From NCBI RefSeq assembly GCF_900109525.1, contig NZ_FOAN01000002.1, forward strand, positions 1 through 64,000: a DNA stretch of 64,000 bases, read 5' to 3'. Every line of letters starts with the position of its first letter. The stretch's first letter is position 1. The notes under the pieces were generated by a model. The model was not told the origin of the DNA. It worked only from the letters and a program-made list of their open reading frames with translations, and made no database searches. The stretch is from Allobosea lupini. Its GTDB lineage: Bacteria; Pseudomonadota; Alphaproteobacteria; Rhizobiales; Beijerinckiaceae. The position numbers were made by a program, and so were the translations under genes. Positions 1 through 7,719 of the stretch are shown one piece after another.

Positions 1-213
1 GGCGGAGGCCACGGCGGCAATGGCGGAGGTGGAGGTCACGGCGGTAACGGTGGCGGCAACGGCGGAGGCCACGGTGGCAACGGCGGCGGCGGCCTTGGCG
101 GCGGTGGCGGTGGCGGTGGCCATGGTGGCGGTGGCGGTGGCCACGGCGGCGGTGGTGGTGGCCACGGCGGCGGTGGCGGTGGTGGTGGCCACGGTGGCGG
201 CCTCAGCCGCTGA
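1..213 (+). CDS. Glycine-rich low-complexity protein, C-terminal part (5' cut by window edge)
   Basis: Frame 1 is open from the first base to a TGA at 211-213. It reads almost only glycine, broken at near-regular intervals by His or Asn (GGHGGNGG, then blocks of about six Gly and one His) and ending in Leu-Ser-Arg. The start lies outside the window, so total length and any signal peptide are unknown. Such tails occur in exported or cell-surface low-complexity proteins; the function cannot be named. The two overlapping open frames here, an Ala/Val-rich one and a Pro/Trp-rich antisense one, are by-products of the GGC repeat. The frame choice is the main uncertainty, but only this one gives the periodic Gly-His pattern and a clean stop before a hairpin. 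Confidence 0.6.
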   Translation, partial: GGGHGGNGGGGGHGGNGGGNGGGHGGNGGGGLGGGGGGGGHGGGGGGHGGGGGGHGGGGGGGGHGGGLSR

Positions 214-334
214 CGCGGCAGCTCCATTCGGCCGGGCCGTGTGCCAGCCCGGCCGGATCGTGCGCGTTCCCAGGCGAACGATGCGAGCGCCTTCGGCCGG
301 CAGCCGGCGCGGATCGGAGCGCACACGTCATGAC

Positions 335-360
335 ATGCCCCGTCTTACCGGACGGGGCAT
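335..360. terminator. Perfect 10-bp hairpin between convergent genes
   Basis: ATGCCCCGTC (335-344) and its exact reverse complement (351-360) flank a 6-base loop. The hairpin lies between the glycine-rich gene ending at 213 and the convergent protease gene ending at 379. There is no strong T-run on either side, so it may act as a weak bidirectional terminator or as an RNA-stabilising stem. Confidence 0.5.
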
Positions 361-378
361 TCTCGGCGAGCGGCCCGC

Positions 379-1005
379 TCAGGGACGATACGAGCGGCGG
401 GTCGCGGCGGTCACGGCGATAGTGCCGCCATCGATCGCTTCCCAGGCGCGGGGATTGGACTGCGACATGCGGGTGAAGAACAGATATCCGGTTTGCGTCC
501 AGGGCAGCAGGCGGGAGGTCTTGTTGTCGAGAACGAGATCCCCCTCGGAGGTTATCGCCATCAGCACCGCGTGTCCCTCGCCAGCGGGCGTGCCGACGAC
601 CGCGATCAGCAGGGCCGATGACGGCCAGCCGCGCTCGATCAGGTGCTTGCGCTTCAACAGCGCGAAATCTTCGCAATCGCCCTGCCCGTCGGCCGGGATG
701 CTCCAGACATCCTCACGGCCATGATGCTCCCGGTCGGAGATTTCCCATATCGCGGCGTTTACCCGCGCATTGACCTCCTGCAGGTCGCGCTGGCGCTCCG
801 GCGTCAGCACAACCTGCCGCGTCAGAACGCCGGATCGGCGGCATTCCACCGGGTTCCTGGCGCAGAAATCGAGGAATGCCGGCGGCGGCGACGCCGGCCC
901 GCGGGTCCGCGCCGCGAGCTGATCGGCCCTGGCAGCGCTCGGCACGCTTCCGGCGAGCAGAGCGACAACGCCCGCCCATGCCGTGATGAAGGCAGGCATC
1001 GTCAT
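379..1005 (-). CDS. Transglutaminase-like cysteine peptidase (BTLCP family), exported
   Basis: This 208-residue protein fits the bacterial transglutaminase-like cysteine proteinase family. A Cys in GDCEDFALLK (about residue 111), a His in GEGHAVL (about 145) and an Asp in LVLDNK (about 160) form the expected catalytic triad. The chosen start (1003-1005) gives a hydrophobic signal peptide ending near SAARA; the open frame continues 59 codons upstream, but that stretch does not look protein-like. Members are usually periplasmic, and some (LapG) cleave surface adhesins; no LapD- or adhesin-like partner is visible here, so the substrate is unknown. It may end at the hairpin at 335-360. Family assignment is good; specific role is not known. 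Confidence 0.8.
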   Translation of the reverse strand: MTMPAFITAWAGVVALLAGSVPSAARADQLAARTRGPASPPPAFLDFCARNPVECRRSGVLTRQVVLTPERQRDLQEVNARVNAAIWEISDREHHGREDVWSIPADGQGDCEDFALLKRKHLIERGWPSSALLIAVVGTPAGEGHAVLMAITSEGDLVLDNKTSRLLPWTQTGYLFFTRMSQSNPRAWEAIDGGTIAVTAATRRSYRP

Positions 1006-1284
1006 GGTCGAAACCACATCATGGTCCGCCTTGCTAAGGGGAGAGCGCGGGATCGGCAGTCGGAAGGATGGGCGCCTTTGCTTAAGAAAGAAGGCGATTC
1101 TGTGATGAGAAATGACGGGAGATTCGGACGACCGAAGCAAGGCTGAACGCGCCCCGTCGACAGCATCCGCGACGCGCGCCATTGCGCGCGAAGTGAGTAT
1201 TTTCCCTTAAAATATTGATTTTACTTAAAAAATTCTCCAATTTGACAGCAAGCCAAAGCGGTCGGCTGGGCGGTTTCAGCCCGA
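1006..1284. other. Intergenic stretch with an AT-rich patch, probable promoter region
   Basis: No gene is seen. Positions 1196-1245 are markedly AT-rich for this genome, with TTAAAATATT and a TTAAAAAATT run. The patch lies downstream of the MgtC-like gene and upstream of the protease gene, both on the minus strand, so it could hold the protease promoter, the MgtC terminator or both. A short GCGCGC stem-loop lies near 1176-1191. No recognisable operator was found. Confidence 0.3.
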
Positions 1285-1764
1285 TCACGCAACTCCGTCG
1301 CCACTGCCCTGCACGCGATCTGGCCGGCCGGCCCGGCGCTCGATCGAATGATCCACGATCAGCAGCCCCAGCGCGAGCACGGTCGCCGACGCCACGACGG
1401 CATGATCGCCGAGCCCGGCAGCGCAGCCAAGCGCCGCGGTAACCCAGATCGCCGCCGCCGTGGTCAGGCCCTGCGGCGCGGAGTGGCCCTTGCGCAGTAC
1501 GATCACGCCGGCGCCGAGGAAGCCGATGCCGGTGAGGATCCCCTGCACCACGCGGCTGGCGGCGTCGATCTGCTGCGGTTCGCTGAAGATGGTCGCGGCA
1601 GCAGCCGTGCCGAGGCCGACGAGCCCGAAGGTGCGAATGCCGGCGGCGCTCTGCCTGCCGGTCCGCTCCCAGCCGACGACGATCCCGGCCGCCATCCCGG
1701 CCAGCAGGCGCAGCAGGAGGTCGACCTCGGCCCAGATGTCGAAACTCAGCTCATCGAGGCTCAT
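1285..1764 (-). CDS. MgtC/SapB family membrane protein
   Basis: The 159-residue product has four to five hydrophobic segments and the family's conserved core: LLRLLAGMAAGIVVGWER at the N-terminus, then GIRTFGLVGLG, GILTGIGFLGAGVIV and GLTTAAAIWVTAALGCAAG. MgtC-like proteins sit in the inner membrane and affect Mg2+ adaptation or ATP synthase in some species; the job here is unknown. The start at 1764 has a GGAGGGG ribosome site five bases upstream; a longer open frame to 1866 lacks support. Length is typical of the short, single-domain members without the C-terminal ACT-like domain. Confidence 0.85.
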   Translation of the reverse strand: MSLDELSFDIWAEVDLLLRLLAGMAAGIVVGWERTGRQSAAGIRTFGLVGLGTAAAATIFSEPQQIDAASRVVQGILTGIGFLGAGVIVLRKGHSAPQGLTTAAAIWVTAALGCAAGLGDHAVVASATVLALGLLIVDHSIERRAGRPDRVQGSGDGVA

Positions 1765-1876
1765 GGTTCCCCTCCGCGTGACGATTGCCCGTGCGGCCTG
1801 AACGCGCGAGAGAGCAAGCTGTTGCCACGCGTAGTTCCTGCCGCCAAGACCACCGCATCCAAGCAAGGTTCGATAG

Positions 1877-2158
1877 ATGCCCTATACCGACCCGCTCGAG
1901 CCGATGCTCCAACGCGAGGAGGAGCTGCGCCGTCAGATCGCGAGACGCCTCGCCGAGGAGGCAGGCGCCATACCGCTCGTTTTGTCGGTCGACCATCTCG
2001 CCGCCGCCGACGAGGCGATCGCCACCTGGGCCGAGCAAGGCGAGGAAGAGCAGGACCAGCGGGCGTTCCGGCCGATCGGTCCGCTGCAGGAGCTGCTGGC
2101 CGAGCACCGCGACATGATCGAGCGCATCGCCGAGTTGCAGGACAGGCGCCTCTCCTGA
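1877..2158 (+). CDS. Small hypothetical protein, 93 residues, upstream of the caspase-like gene
   Basis: The protein is rich in Glu, Arg and Ala and predicted helical. It has an N-terminal charged helix (residues about 11-30) and a C-terminal helix around RPIGPLQELLAEHRDMIERI. I see no signal peptide, metal site or known domain. Its interest is positional: a degraded copy of the same gene lies just after the caspase-like gene (4127-4371), sharing the FRPIG-LQ block. Two copies imply that this is a real protein family and not a chance frame. A palindromic repeat element (2164-2330) starts directly after its stop codon. Function unknown. Confidence 0.6.
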   Translation: MPYTDPLEPMLQREEELRRQIARRLAEEAGAIPLVLSVDHLAAADEAIATWAEQGEEEQDQRAFRPIGPLQELLAEHRDMIERIAELQDRRLS

Positions 2159-2163
2159 CAGCC

Positions 2164-2330
2164 TGGAGCAACTCCGCAAGTCTTCGAGTCACGGACTTGT
2201 TCCAAGCCTTTGTTTCATCGCATTTTCTTCGCGCGATCCGGTGGCCGCTTCGCTCGCGAATTCTCTACCGCTTCGCTTCCTCGCAATTCCGGACGCAAGA
2301 CCGCTCCACACTTCAGCTGGAGTTGCTCTA
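2164..2330. repeat. Palindromic intergenic repeat element bounded by TGGAGCAACTCC / GGAGTTGCTCTA
   Basis: The ends 2164-2175 and 2319-2330 are inverted copies matching at 11 of 12 bases. The interior (about 2211-2264) shares the order TTTGT, TCGCATTTTCTTC, CGCGA, CCGG, CTTCGCTCG with the element at 5037-5140. This is a dispersed non-coding repeat family; similar TAGAGC-ended elements are common in Hyphomicrobiales. It fills most of the gap before the caspase-like gene. Confidence 0.75.
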
Positions 2331-2410
2331 GGAGGCCCGGGACATCGCGTGTTGCGGCCCGCCTGCCGAAATGCGACTCTGGCGGAAAGGTTGCGAGCTG
2401 GGGTCGCGCC

Positions 2411-4126
2411 ATGCGGTTCGGCAATGGGCTGACGGGACTGTGGCGCCGCCGGGAGGCCTGTCACCGGCTGTCTCTGTTCGTCTTCGGATTGCTTCTCACG
2501 GCCTCGGCCGCCGTCGCGCAGCAAGAGCGCCGCGTTGCTCTGATCGTCGGCGTCGGCGCCTATCGCAACGTGCCCGCGCTCCCCAACCCGCCGAACGATG
2601 CGCGGGACCTCGGCGCGGTGCTCGACCGCCTCGGCTTCGAGACGGAAACGCTGGTCGACCCTGATCGGCTGGCACTGGAAGCAGGGGTCAGGCGCCTCGG
2701 CCAGCGGGCCCGCGGCGCCGATGCAGCGTTCTTCTTCTTCGCCGGCCACGGACTCGAGGCGTCCGGGCGCAACTGGCTCCTGCCCGCGCCGGCGGAGATC
2801 CGCAGCGACCGCGATTTGCGCTTCGAGGCGCTCGATGTCGACAGCGTGCTCGAACAGCTCGACGGCGCGGCGCGGCTTTCGATCCTCGTTCTCGATGCCT
2901 GCCGCGACAATCCCTTCCGCAAGCGCCTGCAGGCCTCGGGTCGCGGCGCGCCGGCTGCCTCCGGGCTCGGCCAGGCGAGTGCAACGGTCGGGACGCTGCT
3001 CGCTTTCGCCACCGCGCCCGGCACGGTGGCCGATGACGGTCGCGGCCGGAACAGCCCCTTCACCACCGCCCTGCTGAAGCGCATCGAGACGCCGGGGCTG
3101 GAGATTCGCCAGCTCATGGCCGAGGTCAGGCGCGAGGTCCGCGAGGCGACGCAGGGGCGCCAGGTGCCGTGGGAGAACTCCGCCCTGGAAGGCAGTTTCT
3201 ATTTCCGCGCCGCAGCCGCCTCTACGCCGGCTCCGGCGGCAGCCCCTTCCGCTGCCGCTCAGGCCCCAGGCACAGCAGTGCCCGGCGCCGAGACGGTGTT
3301 CTGGGAAAGCGTGCGCAGCAGCCGCAACCCGGCCGATCTGCGCGCCTATCTGGCGCGCTTCCCGGCCGGCGTCTTCGCTTCGCTGGCGCGCAACCGGCTG
3401 GAGGAGATGGAGCGCAATCGCTCGCCCGACCTGCGCCGCCCCGACGCAAGCAGCGCGACAGCGCTCGATCCGGCAACGCCCGAGGGGCGCGAGGCGCTGC
3501 TGCTCAGCGTCCTGAGCCTCGACCGCACGGTTCCCCGCGGGCGCCTCGAAGCGCAGGTGCGCGCCTTGCAGGCCTACCAGGAGAGCAAGCAGCACCGCGC
3601 CATCGCCATCTCGCCGAAGCAGCAGCGGAGCTTTCGCGTCGCCGAGAGCCCCTCAGCCGCTGCGGCCGAGGAACTGGCCCTGGAACGCTGCCAGCTTCGC
3701 AACGACGAGCCCTGCGTCCTGTTCGCCGTGAACGAGGCGTTCCGCACGCCGCAACAGGGCGGGGAGTGGCCGCGCCGGGACATGGAGCGGCTGCGCCACG
3801 AGGGCCCCTATCGCCCCGACAAGGTGCCGGCGATCACGGCGGAACGGCGCAAGGAAGCCGACATCGCCGGCTATGGCCGGGCGCGCGAACCGAAGGCGAT
3901 GGCGATCCACCCGCTCGGCCGCATCTTCGTCAGGACCGGGGCGGCCAGCGCCCTCGCGGCCGAGACCGAGGCCTTGAAGGTCTGCAACGACGATCCGGCC
4001 CGCGACGGAGCGACCGGCTCCTGCTTGCTCTACGCTGCCGGCAACACCGTCGTGCTGCCCGGCCACCATACCGCACCGCTCGCCACCGATCCGGCTGGGG
4101 CGGCCAGGCCGACGAGTGGGCGGTGA
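2411..4126 (+). CDS. Exported caspase-family (peptidase C14) protein with C-terminal duplicated Cys motif
   Basis: The 571-residue protein starts with a signal peptide (hydrophobic LSLFVFGLLLTASAAVAQ, residues about 20-37). The caspase p20-like domain follows at about 40-260: His113 in FFAGHG and Cys164 in LDACRDNPF are the expected catalytic dyad, with ALIVGVGAY and NDAR opening the domain. A proline/alanine linker follows. The C-terminal third contains two related blocks, about residues 395-444 (AIAISP...ERCQ...CVLFAVNE) and 494-550 (AMAIHP...KVCN...CLLYAAGN), each with two Cys. Orthocaspases of this kind cleave after basic residues in other bacteria; the target here is unknown. The start at 2411 precedes the signal peptide directly; the frame is open to 2210, but through repeat DNA. 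Confidence 0.85.
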   Translation: MRFGNGLTGLWRRREACHRLSLFVFGLLLTASAAVAQQERRVALIVGVGAYRNVPALPNPPNDARDLGAVLDRLGFETETLVDPDRLALEAGVRRLGQRARGADAAFFFFAGHGLEASGRNWLLPAPAEIRSDRDLRFEALDVDSVLEQLDGAARLSILVLDACRDNPFRKRLQASGRGAPAASGLGQASATVGTLLAFATAPGTVADDGRGRNSPFTTALLKRIETPGLEIRQLMAEVRREVREATQGRQVPWENSALEGSFYFRAAAASTPAPAAAPSAAAQAPGTAVPGAETVFWESVRSSRNPADLRAYLARFPAGVFASLARNRLEEMERNRSPDLRRPDASSATALDPATPEGREALLLSVLSLDRTVPRGRLEAQVRALQAYQESKQHRAIAISPKQQRSFRVAESPSAAAAEELALERCQLRNDEPCVLFAVNEAFRTPQQGGEWPRRDMERLRHEGPYRPDKVPAITAERRKEADIAGYGRAREPKAMAIHPLGRIFVRTGAASALAAETEALKVCNDDPARDGATGSCLLYAAGNTVVLPGHHTAPLATDPAGAARPTSGR

Positions 4127-4371
4127 GTGGCGCAGTGGGCGTCGTGCGATTTGTCGAGGAGGTGAGCACAACAGCCATCGCTGCCTCGGCCGACTACCCG
4201 ATCGCTAGCGAGGCGTTCGCCGCTTAGAAGGAATAGCAGGGCCAGCTGTCGTTTCGTCCGATCGGGCGATTGCAGCAGTTGTCGGCCGCGCATCAGGAGA
4301 TCGTGGAGCCGATCTTCGATGAGCGCGGTTGGGGGAAGGCGGCGAATCCTGACATGTTCGCCGCTCAATAG
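4127..4371 (+). pseudogene. Decayed copy of the small gene at 1877-2158
   Basis: Directly after the caspase-like stop codon, one frame reads RFVEE..., then ADYPIASEAFAA, stop (4225-4227), KE, stop (4234-4236), QGQLSFRPIGRLQQLSAAH and on to a TAG at 4369-4371. It aligns over most of its length with residues about 25-90 of the 93-residue protein: RLAEE matches RFVEE, FRPIGPLQELLAEHRDMIERI matches FRPIGRLQQLSAAHQEIVEPI. No start codon is evident and there are two in-frame stops, so it is a remnant. It suggests an old duplication around the caspase-like gene. Confidence 0.6.
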
Positions 4372-4523
4372 AACATTATGAGAATAAACACAGGAAGCGA
4401 AGGCAAGCTTGGCCGACTTCCGCATTGATATCGATGAACTTAGTAACCCAGCCCACAGTATGCGCCATTACGCACTGAAAGCCCTGGCAATTTGGGCGCC
4501 ATCGAAACTGCTCGAAGGAAGAA
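4372..4523. other. Intergenic stretch, comparatively AT-rich, no supported gene
   Basis: Between the decayed gene and tRNA-Phe the base composition drops relative to the neighbours. A TTG-initiated frame (4409 onward) runs into the antisense of the tRNA and gives the typical false-gene tail, so I do not call it. The stretch could be a remnant of DNA inserted next to the tRNA, but nothing identifiable such as an integrase is visible. Confidence 0.3.
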
Positions 4524-4599
4524 TGGTGCCCAGGGCTGGAATCGAACCAGCGACACTGCGATTTTCAGTCGCATGCTCTACCAACTGAGCTACCTGGGC
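4524..4599 (-). tRNA. tRNA-Phe (GAA)
   Basis: Read on the minus strand the 76-nt sequence begins GCCCAGGTAGCTCAG and ends CCTGGGCACCA. The acceptor stem pairs GCCCAGG with CCTGGGC. The anticodon loop CTGAAAA, inside a GCGA/TCGC stem, gives anticodon GAA; the T-arm GGTTCGATTCC is intact. The CCA end is encoded. It lies downstream of yacG, a common arrangement in this order. Confidence 0.97.
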
Positions 4600-4994
4600 G
4601 TCCCGCGAAGCGCGCCGCGCTTCGGTTGGTGGAGGCGATATAGAGGCATGGGCATGGGCTGTCCAGCCGACAAACGATCCTGCCGGTGGGAAAATTTCGA
4701 CCTCTCCGGCAAGGGGATCGAAAATCGGGGCTGAGACGGCCTCTTTTCACTGCGCGCGGCCTGAACGCCGCTTCGCGCCAGGCTGGCCGCGAACGCGGCA
4801 ACGCAGATGCTGACAAGCCCCGGAACCAAAGCGCGGTAGTCGGGTTGATGCGGCGGCGCCAGCGATGGCGCCGTGCCTACCGCCGATCTCGAGCACGCCG
4901 CGGATGTACCGGCAGTTCGATCGCGCGGGAGGCGGAATTCAGGGCGATGAGCCCACCGAAAAGTCCTGACCCGTCGCGCGGCCGGTCAGCGAAT
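4600..4994. other. Gap without a supported gene; possible non-coding RNA at its right end
   Basis: No open frame has protein-like composition. The right end (about 4968-4990) carries a CTGACC/GGTCAG stem just before the strong hairpin at 4995-5029. Together these could be the 3' end of an untranslated RNA on the plus strand, but I cannot place a promoter. Confidence 0.2.
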
Positions 4995-5034
4995 GGCCCG
5001 GCGTCCTCCCGAGAGGGAAACGCCGGGCCTTTCC
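4995..5034 (+). terminator. Rho-independent-type terminator without an obvious upstream gene
   Basis: GGCCCGGCGT (4995-5004) and ACGCCGGGCC (5020-5029) are exact inverted copies, followed by TTTCC on the plus strand. The U-tract is on the plus side, yet the nearest plus-strand gene is the decayed one more than 600 bases upstream. Confidence 0.6.
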
Positions 5035-5036
5035 AT

Positions 5037-5140
5037 TAGAGCGGTTCCGCAATTCTCCGAATCGCGGAACTGCTCTACATCTTTGTCTTATCGCATTTTC
5101 TTCCCGCGAACCGGCGTCCACTTCGCTCGAAAATGCTCTA
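5037..5140. repeat. Palindromic intergenic repeat, ends TAGAGC...GCTCTA
   Basis: The left part is a hairpin (TAGAGCGGTTCCGC 5037-5050 with GCGGAACTGCTCTA 5064-5077, 13 of 14 pairing). The right part carries TCGCATTTTCTTCCCGCGAACCGG and ends in TGCTCTA at 5140. It belongs to the same family as 2164-2330. Its last three bases form the stop codon of yacG on the minus strand. Confidence 0.8.
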
Positions 5141-5347
5141 GCTGTCCTCGCCCTGCCGCGTCGGTGCTTCCTCGGTCTCCTCCAGCGGGTCGCCTGGGAT
5201 CACGTAGTTGCCCTTGAGCCAGCGGCCGAGGTCGATATCGGCGCAGCGGGACGAGCAGAACGGCTTGAAGCGCTGCACGGCCTCCTTGCCGCAGATCGGG
5301 CAAGGCCGCGCAGGCGGGGCCGGATTCTCGGGTTGTTCAGGCGCCAT
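5138..5347 (-). CDS. yacG: YacG, DNA gyrase inhibitor, zinc-binding
   Basis: This 69-residue protein carries the YacG signature: four Cys at about residues 16, 19, 31 and 35 (CPICGK and FCSSRC) followed by ADIDLGRWL. In E. coli YacG binds one zinc and inhibits DNA gyrase by binding GyrB. The start overlaps the end of the upstream SDR gene by 11 bases, so the two are probably co-transcribed. The TAG stop codon is the terminal CTA of a repeat element, which may have set the present C-terminus. In many relatives yacG lies close to maf; here two metabolic genes separate them. Confidence 0.93.
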   Translation of the reverse strand: MAPEQPENPAPPARPCPICGKEAVQRFKPFCSSRCADIDLGRWLKGNYVIPGDPLEETEEAPTRQGEDS

Positions 5348-6161
5348 ATTGCAAGGTCACTCCGCCATCGACTGGAAGCTCGATGCCGGTGACATAGCGC
5401 GCTTCGTCGCTGGCGAGGAAGAGCGCCGCCCAGGCGACGTCCCAGGCCTCGCCCATGTGGCCCATCGGAACCTGCGAGTCTCGCTTGGCCCACATCGCTG
5501 CGACGTCGCCCTTGCCATAGGTCTGGGCGAGCCCGGCCGAATGCTCGACCATCGGCGTCTTCATCAGCCCGGGCAGCACGGCGTTCACGCGGATCTTCTG
5601 CGGAGCGTACTGGGCCGCCGTGGTGCGGGTGAGCTGGTTCATCGCCGCCTTGCTGGCGCCATAGCTGGCATAGGGCACGCCGGTGTGGCGGATCGAGGCG
5701 ATCGAGGAGATGTTGATGATCGAGCCGCCCTGCCCGCCCTCGGCGAACTGGCGCTGCATCACCGGGATCACATGTTTCATCGCCAGGAAGCAGCCGGTCA
5801 GGTTGACCTTGAAGACGCGCTCCCAGGTCTCCAGCGGCAGGTCGACGACGCTGCCGACCTCGGCGATGCCGACATTGTTGTCGAGCACGTCGATGCGGCC
5901 GTAACGGCCCAATGTCGCCTCGACCAGCGCACGCAGATCGTCCTCGCTGGTGACATCGGTGCGGATCGCGAAGGCCTCGCCGCCTTCGCTGGCGATGATG
6001 TTCGCGGTCTCCTGCGCAGCCTCGAGGTTGCGGTCGGCGCAGACGACCCTGGCGCCCTCGCGGGCGAACACCGTCGCCGTCGCCTTGCCATTGCCCCAGC
6101 CCGGGCCGATCGAGCCCGCGCCGGCGACGATCGCGACCTTGCCTTCGAGACGTTTCGTCAT
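5337..6161 (-). CDS. SDR-family NAD(P)-dependent oxidoreductase
   Basis: This is a classical short-chain dehydrogenase of 274 residues. A glycine-rich cofactor loop ([12 protein letters not shown], residues 14-25) has the GIG-type spacing slightly extended. NNVG (95-98) stands where most members have NNAG, and the catalytic set is Ser152/153, Tyr167 and Lys171 (YGASK). Asp43 after the second strand (CADRN) suggests a preference for NAD over NADP. The C-terminus [10 protein letters not shown] is typical. The substrate cannot be inferred. It lies between a lactate-permease-type gene and yacG on the same strand, 109 bases after the permease. Confidence 0.88.
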   Translation of the reverse strand: MTKRLEGKVAIVAGAGSIGPGWGNGKATATVFAREGARVVCADRNLEAAQETANIIASEGGEAFAIRTDVTSEDDLRALVEATLGRYGRIDVLDNNVGIAEVGSVVDLPLETWERVFKVNLTGCFLAMKHVIPVMQRQFAEGGQGGSIINISSIASIRHTGVPYASYGASKAAMNQLTRTTAAQYAPQKIRVNAVLPGLMKTPMVEHSAGLAQTYGKGDVAAMWAKRDSQVPMGHMGEAWDVAWAALFLASDEARYVTGIELPVDGGVTLQYGA

Positions 6162-6270
6162 GGCGATGTTCCCTGCCCTGCACGCTTGCTTGCCGTTGGC
6201 GCCACCATCGGCACTCGCCGCGGCCGGAGCAAGCGCATGGCATGCAAGCCGGCATGCGCGTGGACAGCGC

Positions 6271-7698
6271 TCAGGCGAGTTGCGCGGCCGCGAGCGCGAT
6301 GGCGGTGGTGAGGCCGACGACCAGCACGAACCAGGGCCAGAGCGCGCGCATTGCCTGCCCGGTCTCAGGCGTCGTCGCCTTGATCAGGACCTGGCCCATG
6401 GTGACGCGGACCGGGCTGACTGCCGTGAGCAGGCTGCCGGCGACGACCGCGGCGGCGATCACCGCCAGTCTCGCTTCACCGGCCGGGACGAGCGCGGTCG
6501 CGAGCGGCATCGAGACCGCGCCGGCGCCGGTGTTCGAGCCGGTGAGATAGCCGCCGAGCGCCCCCGCGACCGGGACGATCCCGGCCGACCAGGAACCGAG
6601 CACGCTGCTGACGGCGAGCCCGATGCCGCCGGCAAGGCCGGAGCCGACCATGATCCAGGCCATGCCGACGAGCAGGAAGGTCAGCAGCGCCGCCCGCCCC
6701 GAACGCCGCAGCGTCAGCTTCATCAGGGTGGTCGCCTGCTTCGCCCCGCCCCGGCGCAGGGCGACCACGAGCGCGATGACGAGCAGCGGCAGCGCCGGCG
6801 AGAGCAGCGGCGCGAAGGTCGAGGCGTCGGCGAACGGCTTGAAGGACGGATGCTCGAGCCGGTCATGGACCGCCGGCACCAGCCGCATCAGCGCCAGTGC
6901 GACGACAAGAGCGATATAGGGCGACAAACGCGCCAGCAGTGCCCGATCGAGCCCGGCCCAGCCCTTCACGCGCAGGACACGCAGCAGCATCACCGGCGCC
7001 AGCGCCGCGATGGCAGCGAGTTCCAGCGGCAGAGTGAGATTCGCGGCGACGAGCAGGGCCATCAGCAACGCGATCAGGCCGGCCCATTCGAGGCGGTCGG
7101 AGAGCGCGGGCGGCAGCCTGGCCTGCCGCGACAGGCGCCAGAACAGCGGCAGCAGCACCGCCCCGAGCAGCGCCGTCGCCAGCGCGATCCGCCAGATCAA
7201 TGCCGCGAGCGGGACTCCGGCGATATCGGCGCTGATCCTGGTGCCGATGCCGAGCGCACCCCAGGGCACCAGGATCTGGCTGAAGGTGGCGAGCGCCAGT
7301 GCCGGCGCCTTGTCGACGCCGAGGCGCCGGGCGCCGGAAACGGCGACGACATAGCCGACGCCGAAGCCGGTCGCGGTCTCCAGGAACGGCCCGCGCAGCA
7401 GGCAGGCCTCGGCGAGCGCGCCATGTTCGGGCAGGGCCGGGTCGGCGTTATCGCTTGCCTTCTCCAGGCTGAGGGAAAAGGCGAGCCCCGCGATGATGAC
7501 CAGTGTCGCCGGCAGGCCGATCCAGGCTCCGGCGGCGAAATGCCCGATGATCGCAGCGGCGTCGGGCTGGCTGGGGCCAGCGATGTAGGCGACGAGCGCG
7601 GCGCAGAGCGTGCCGGCCAGCCCGGCGGTCAGCGCCGAACGCCCGGACAGGATCAATCCGAGGAAGAGGATCAGCGGCGACAGCCAGACCAGAACCAT
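6271..7698 (-). CDS. L-lactate permease (LctP) family transporter
   Basis: The 475-residue protein is almost entirely hydrophobic, with about 12 membrane segments. It carries family hallmarks: GPFLETATGFGVGYVVA near residue 103, a motif like the GPFxEAxxGFG of lactate permeases, and LTGSNTGAGAVSMPL near residue 385, corresponding to the conserved LTGSxTSSN region. LctP proteins import L-lactate, D-lactate or glycolate with protons. It is shorter than E. coli LldP (about 550 residues) and no lactate dehydrogenase is adjacent, so the true substrate is open. It follows maf by 21 bases and is probably in the same transcript. Confidence 0.8.
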   Translation of the reverse strand: MVLVWLSPLILFLGLILSGRSALTAGLAGTLCAALVAYIAGPSQPDAAAIIGHFAAGAWIGLPATLVIIAGLAFSLSLEKASDNADPALPEHGALAEACLLRGPFLETATGFGVGYVVAVSGARRLGVDKAPALALATFSQILVPWGALGIGTRISADIAGVPLAALIWRIALATALLGAVLLPLFWRLSRQARLPPALSDRLEWAGLIALLMALLVAANLTLPLELAAIAALAPVMLLRVLRVKGWAGLDRALLARLSPYIALVVALALMRLVPAVHDRLEHPSFKPFADASTFAPLLSPALPLLVIALVVALRRGGAKQATTLMKLTLRRSGRAALLTFLLVGMAWIMVGSGLAGGIGLAVSSVLGSWSAGIVPVAGALGGYLTGSNTGAGAVSMPLATALVPAGEARLAVIAAAVVAGSLLTAVSPVRVTMGQVLIKATTPETGQAMRALWPWFVLVVGLTTAIALAAAQLA

Positions 7699-7719
7699 GA
7701 TCGCCTGGCCTACGCCCGC

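Noticed and set aside
20..724. Ala/Val-rich plus frame (20-724) and Pro/Trp-rich minus frame (36-326) over the GGC repeat
   Set aside because: Out-of-frame readings of the glycine codon repeat; the glycine frame with a clean stop at 211 explains the sequence.
4409..4734. Short frames over and beside tRNA-Phe, including a TTG frame with a GIEPAT-type tail and GWNRTSDTAIFSRMLYQLSY
   Set aside because: They read antisense to the tRNA and give a peptide tail well known as a false annotation.
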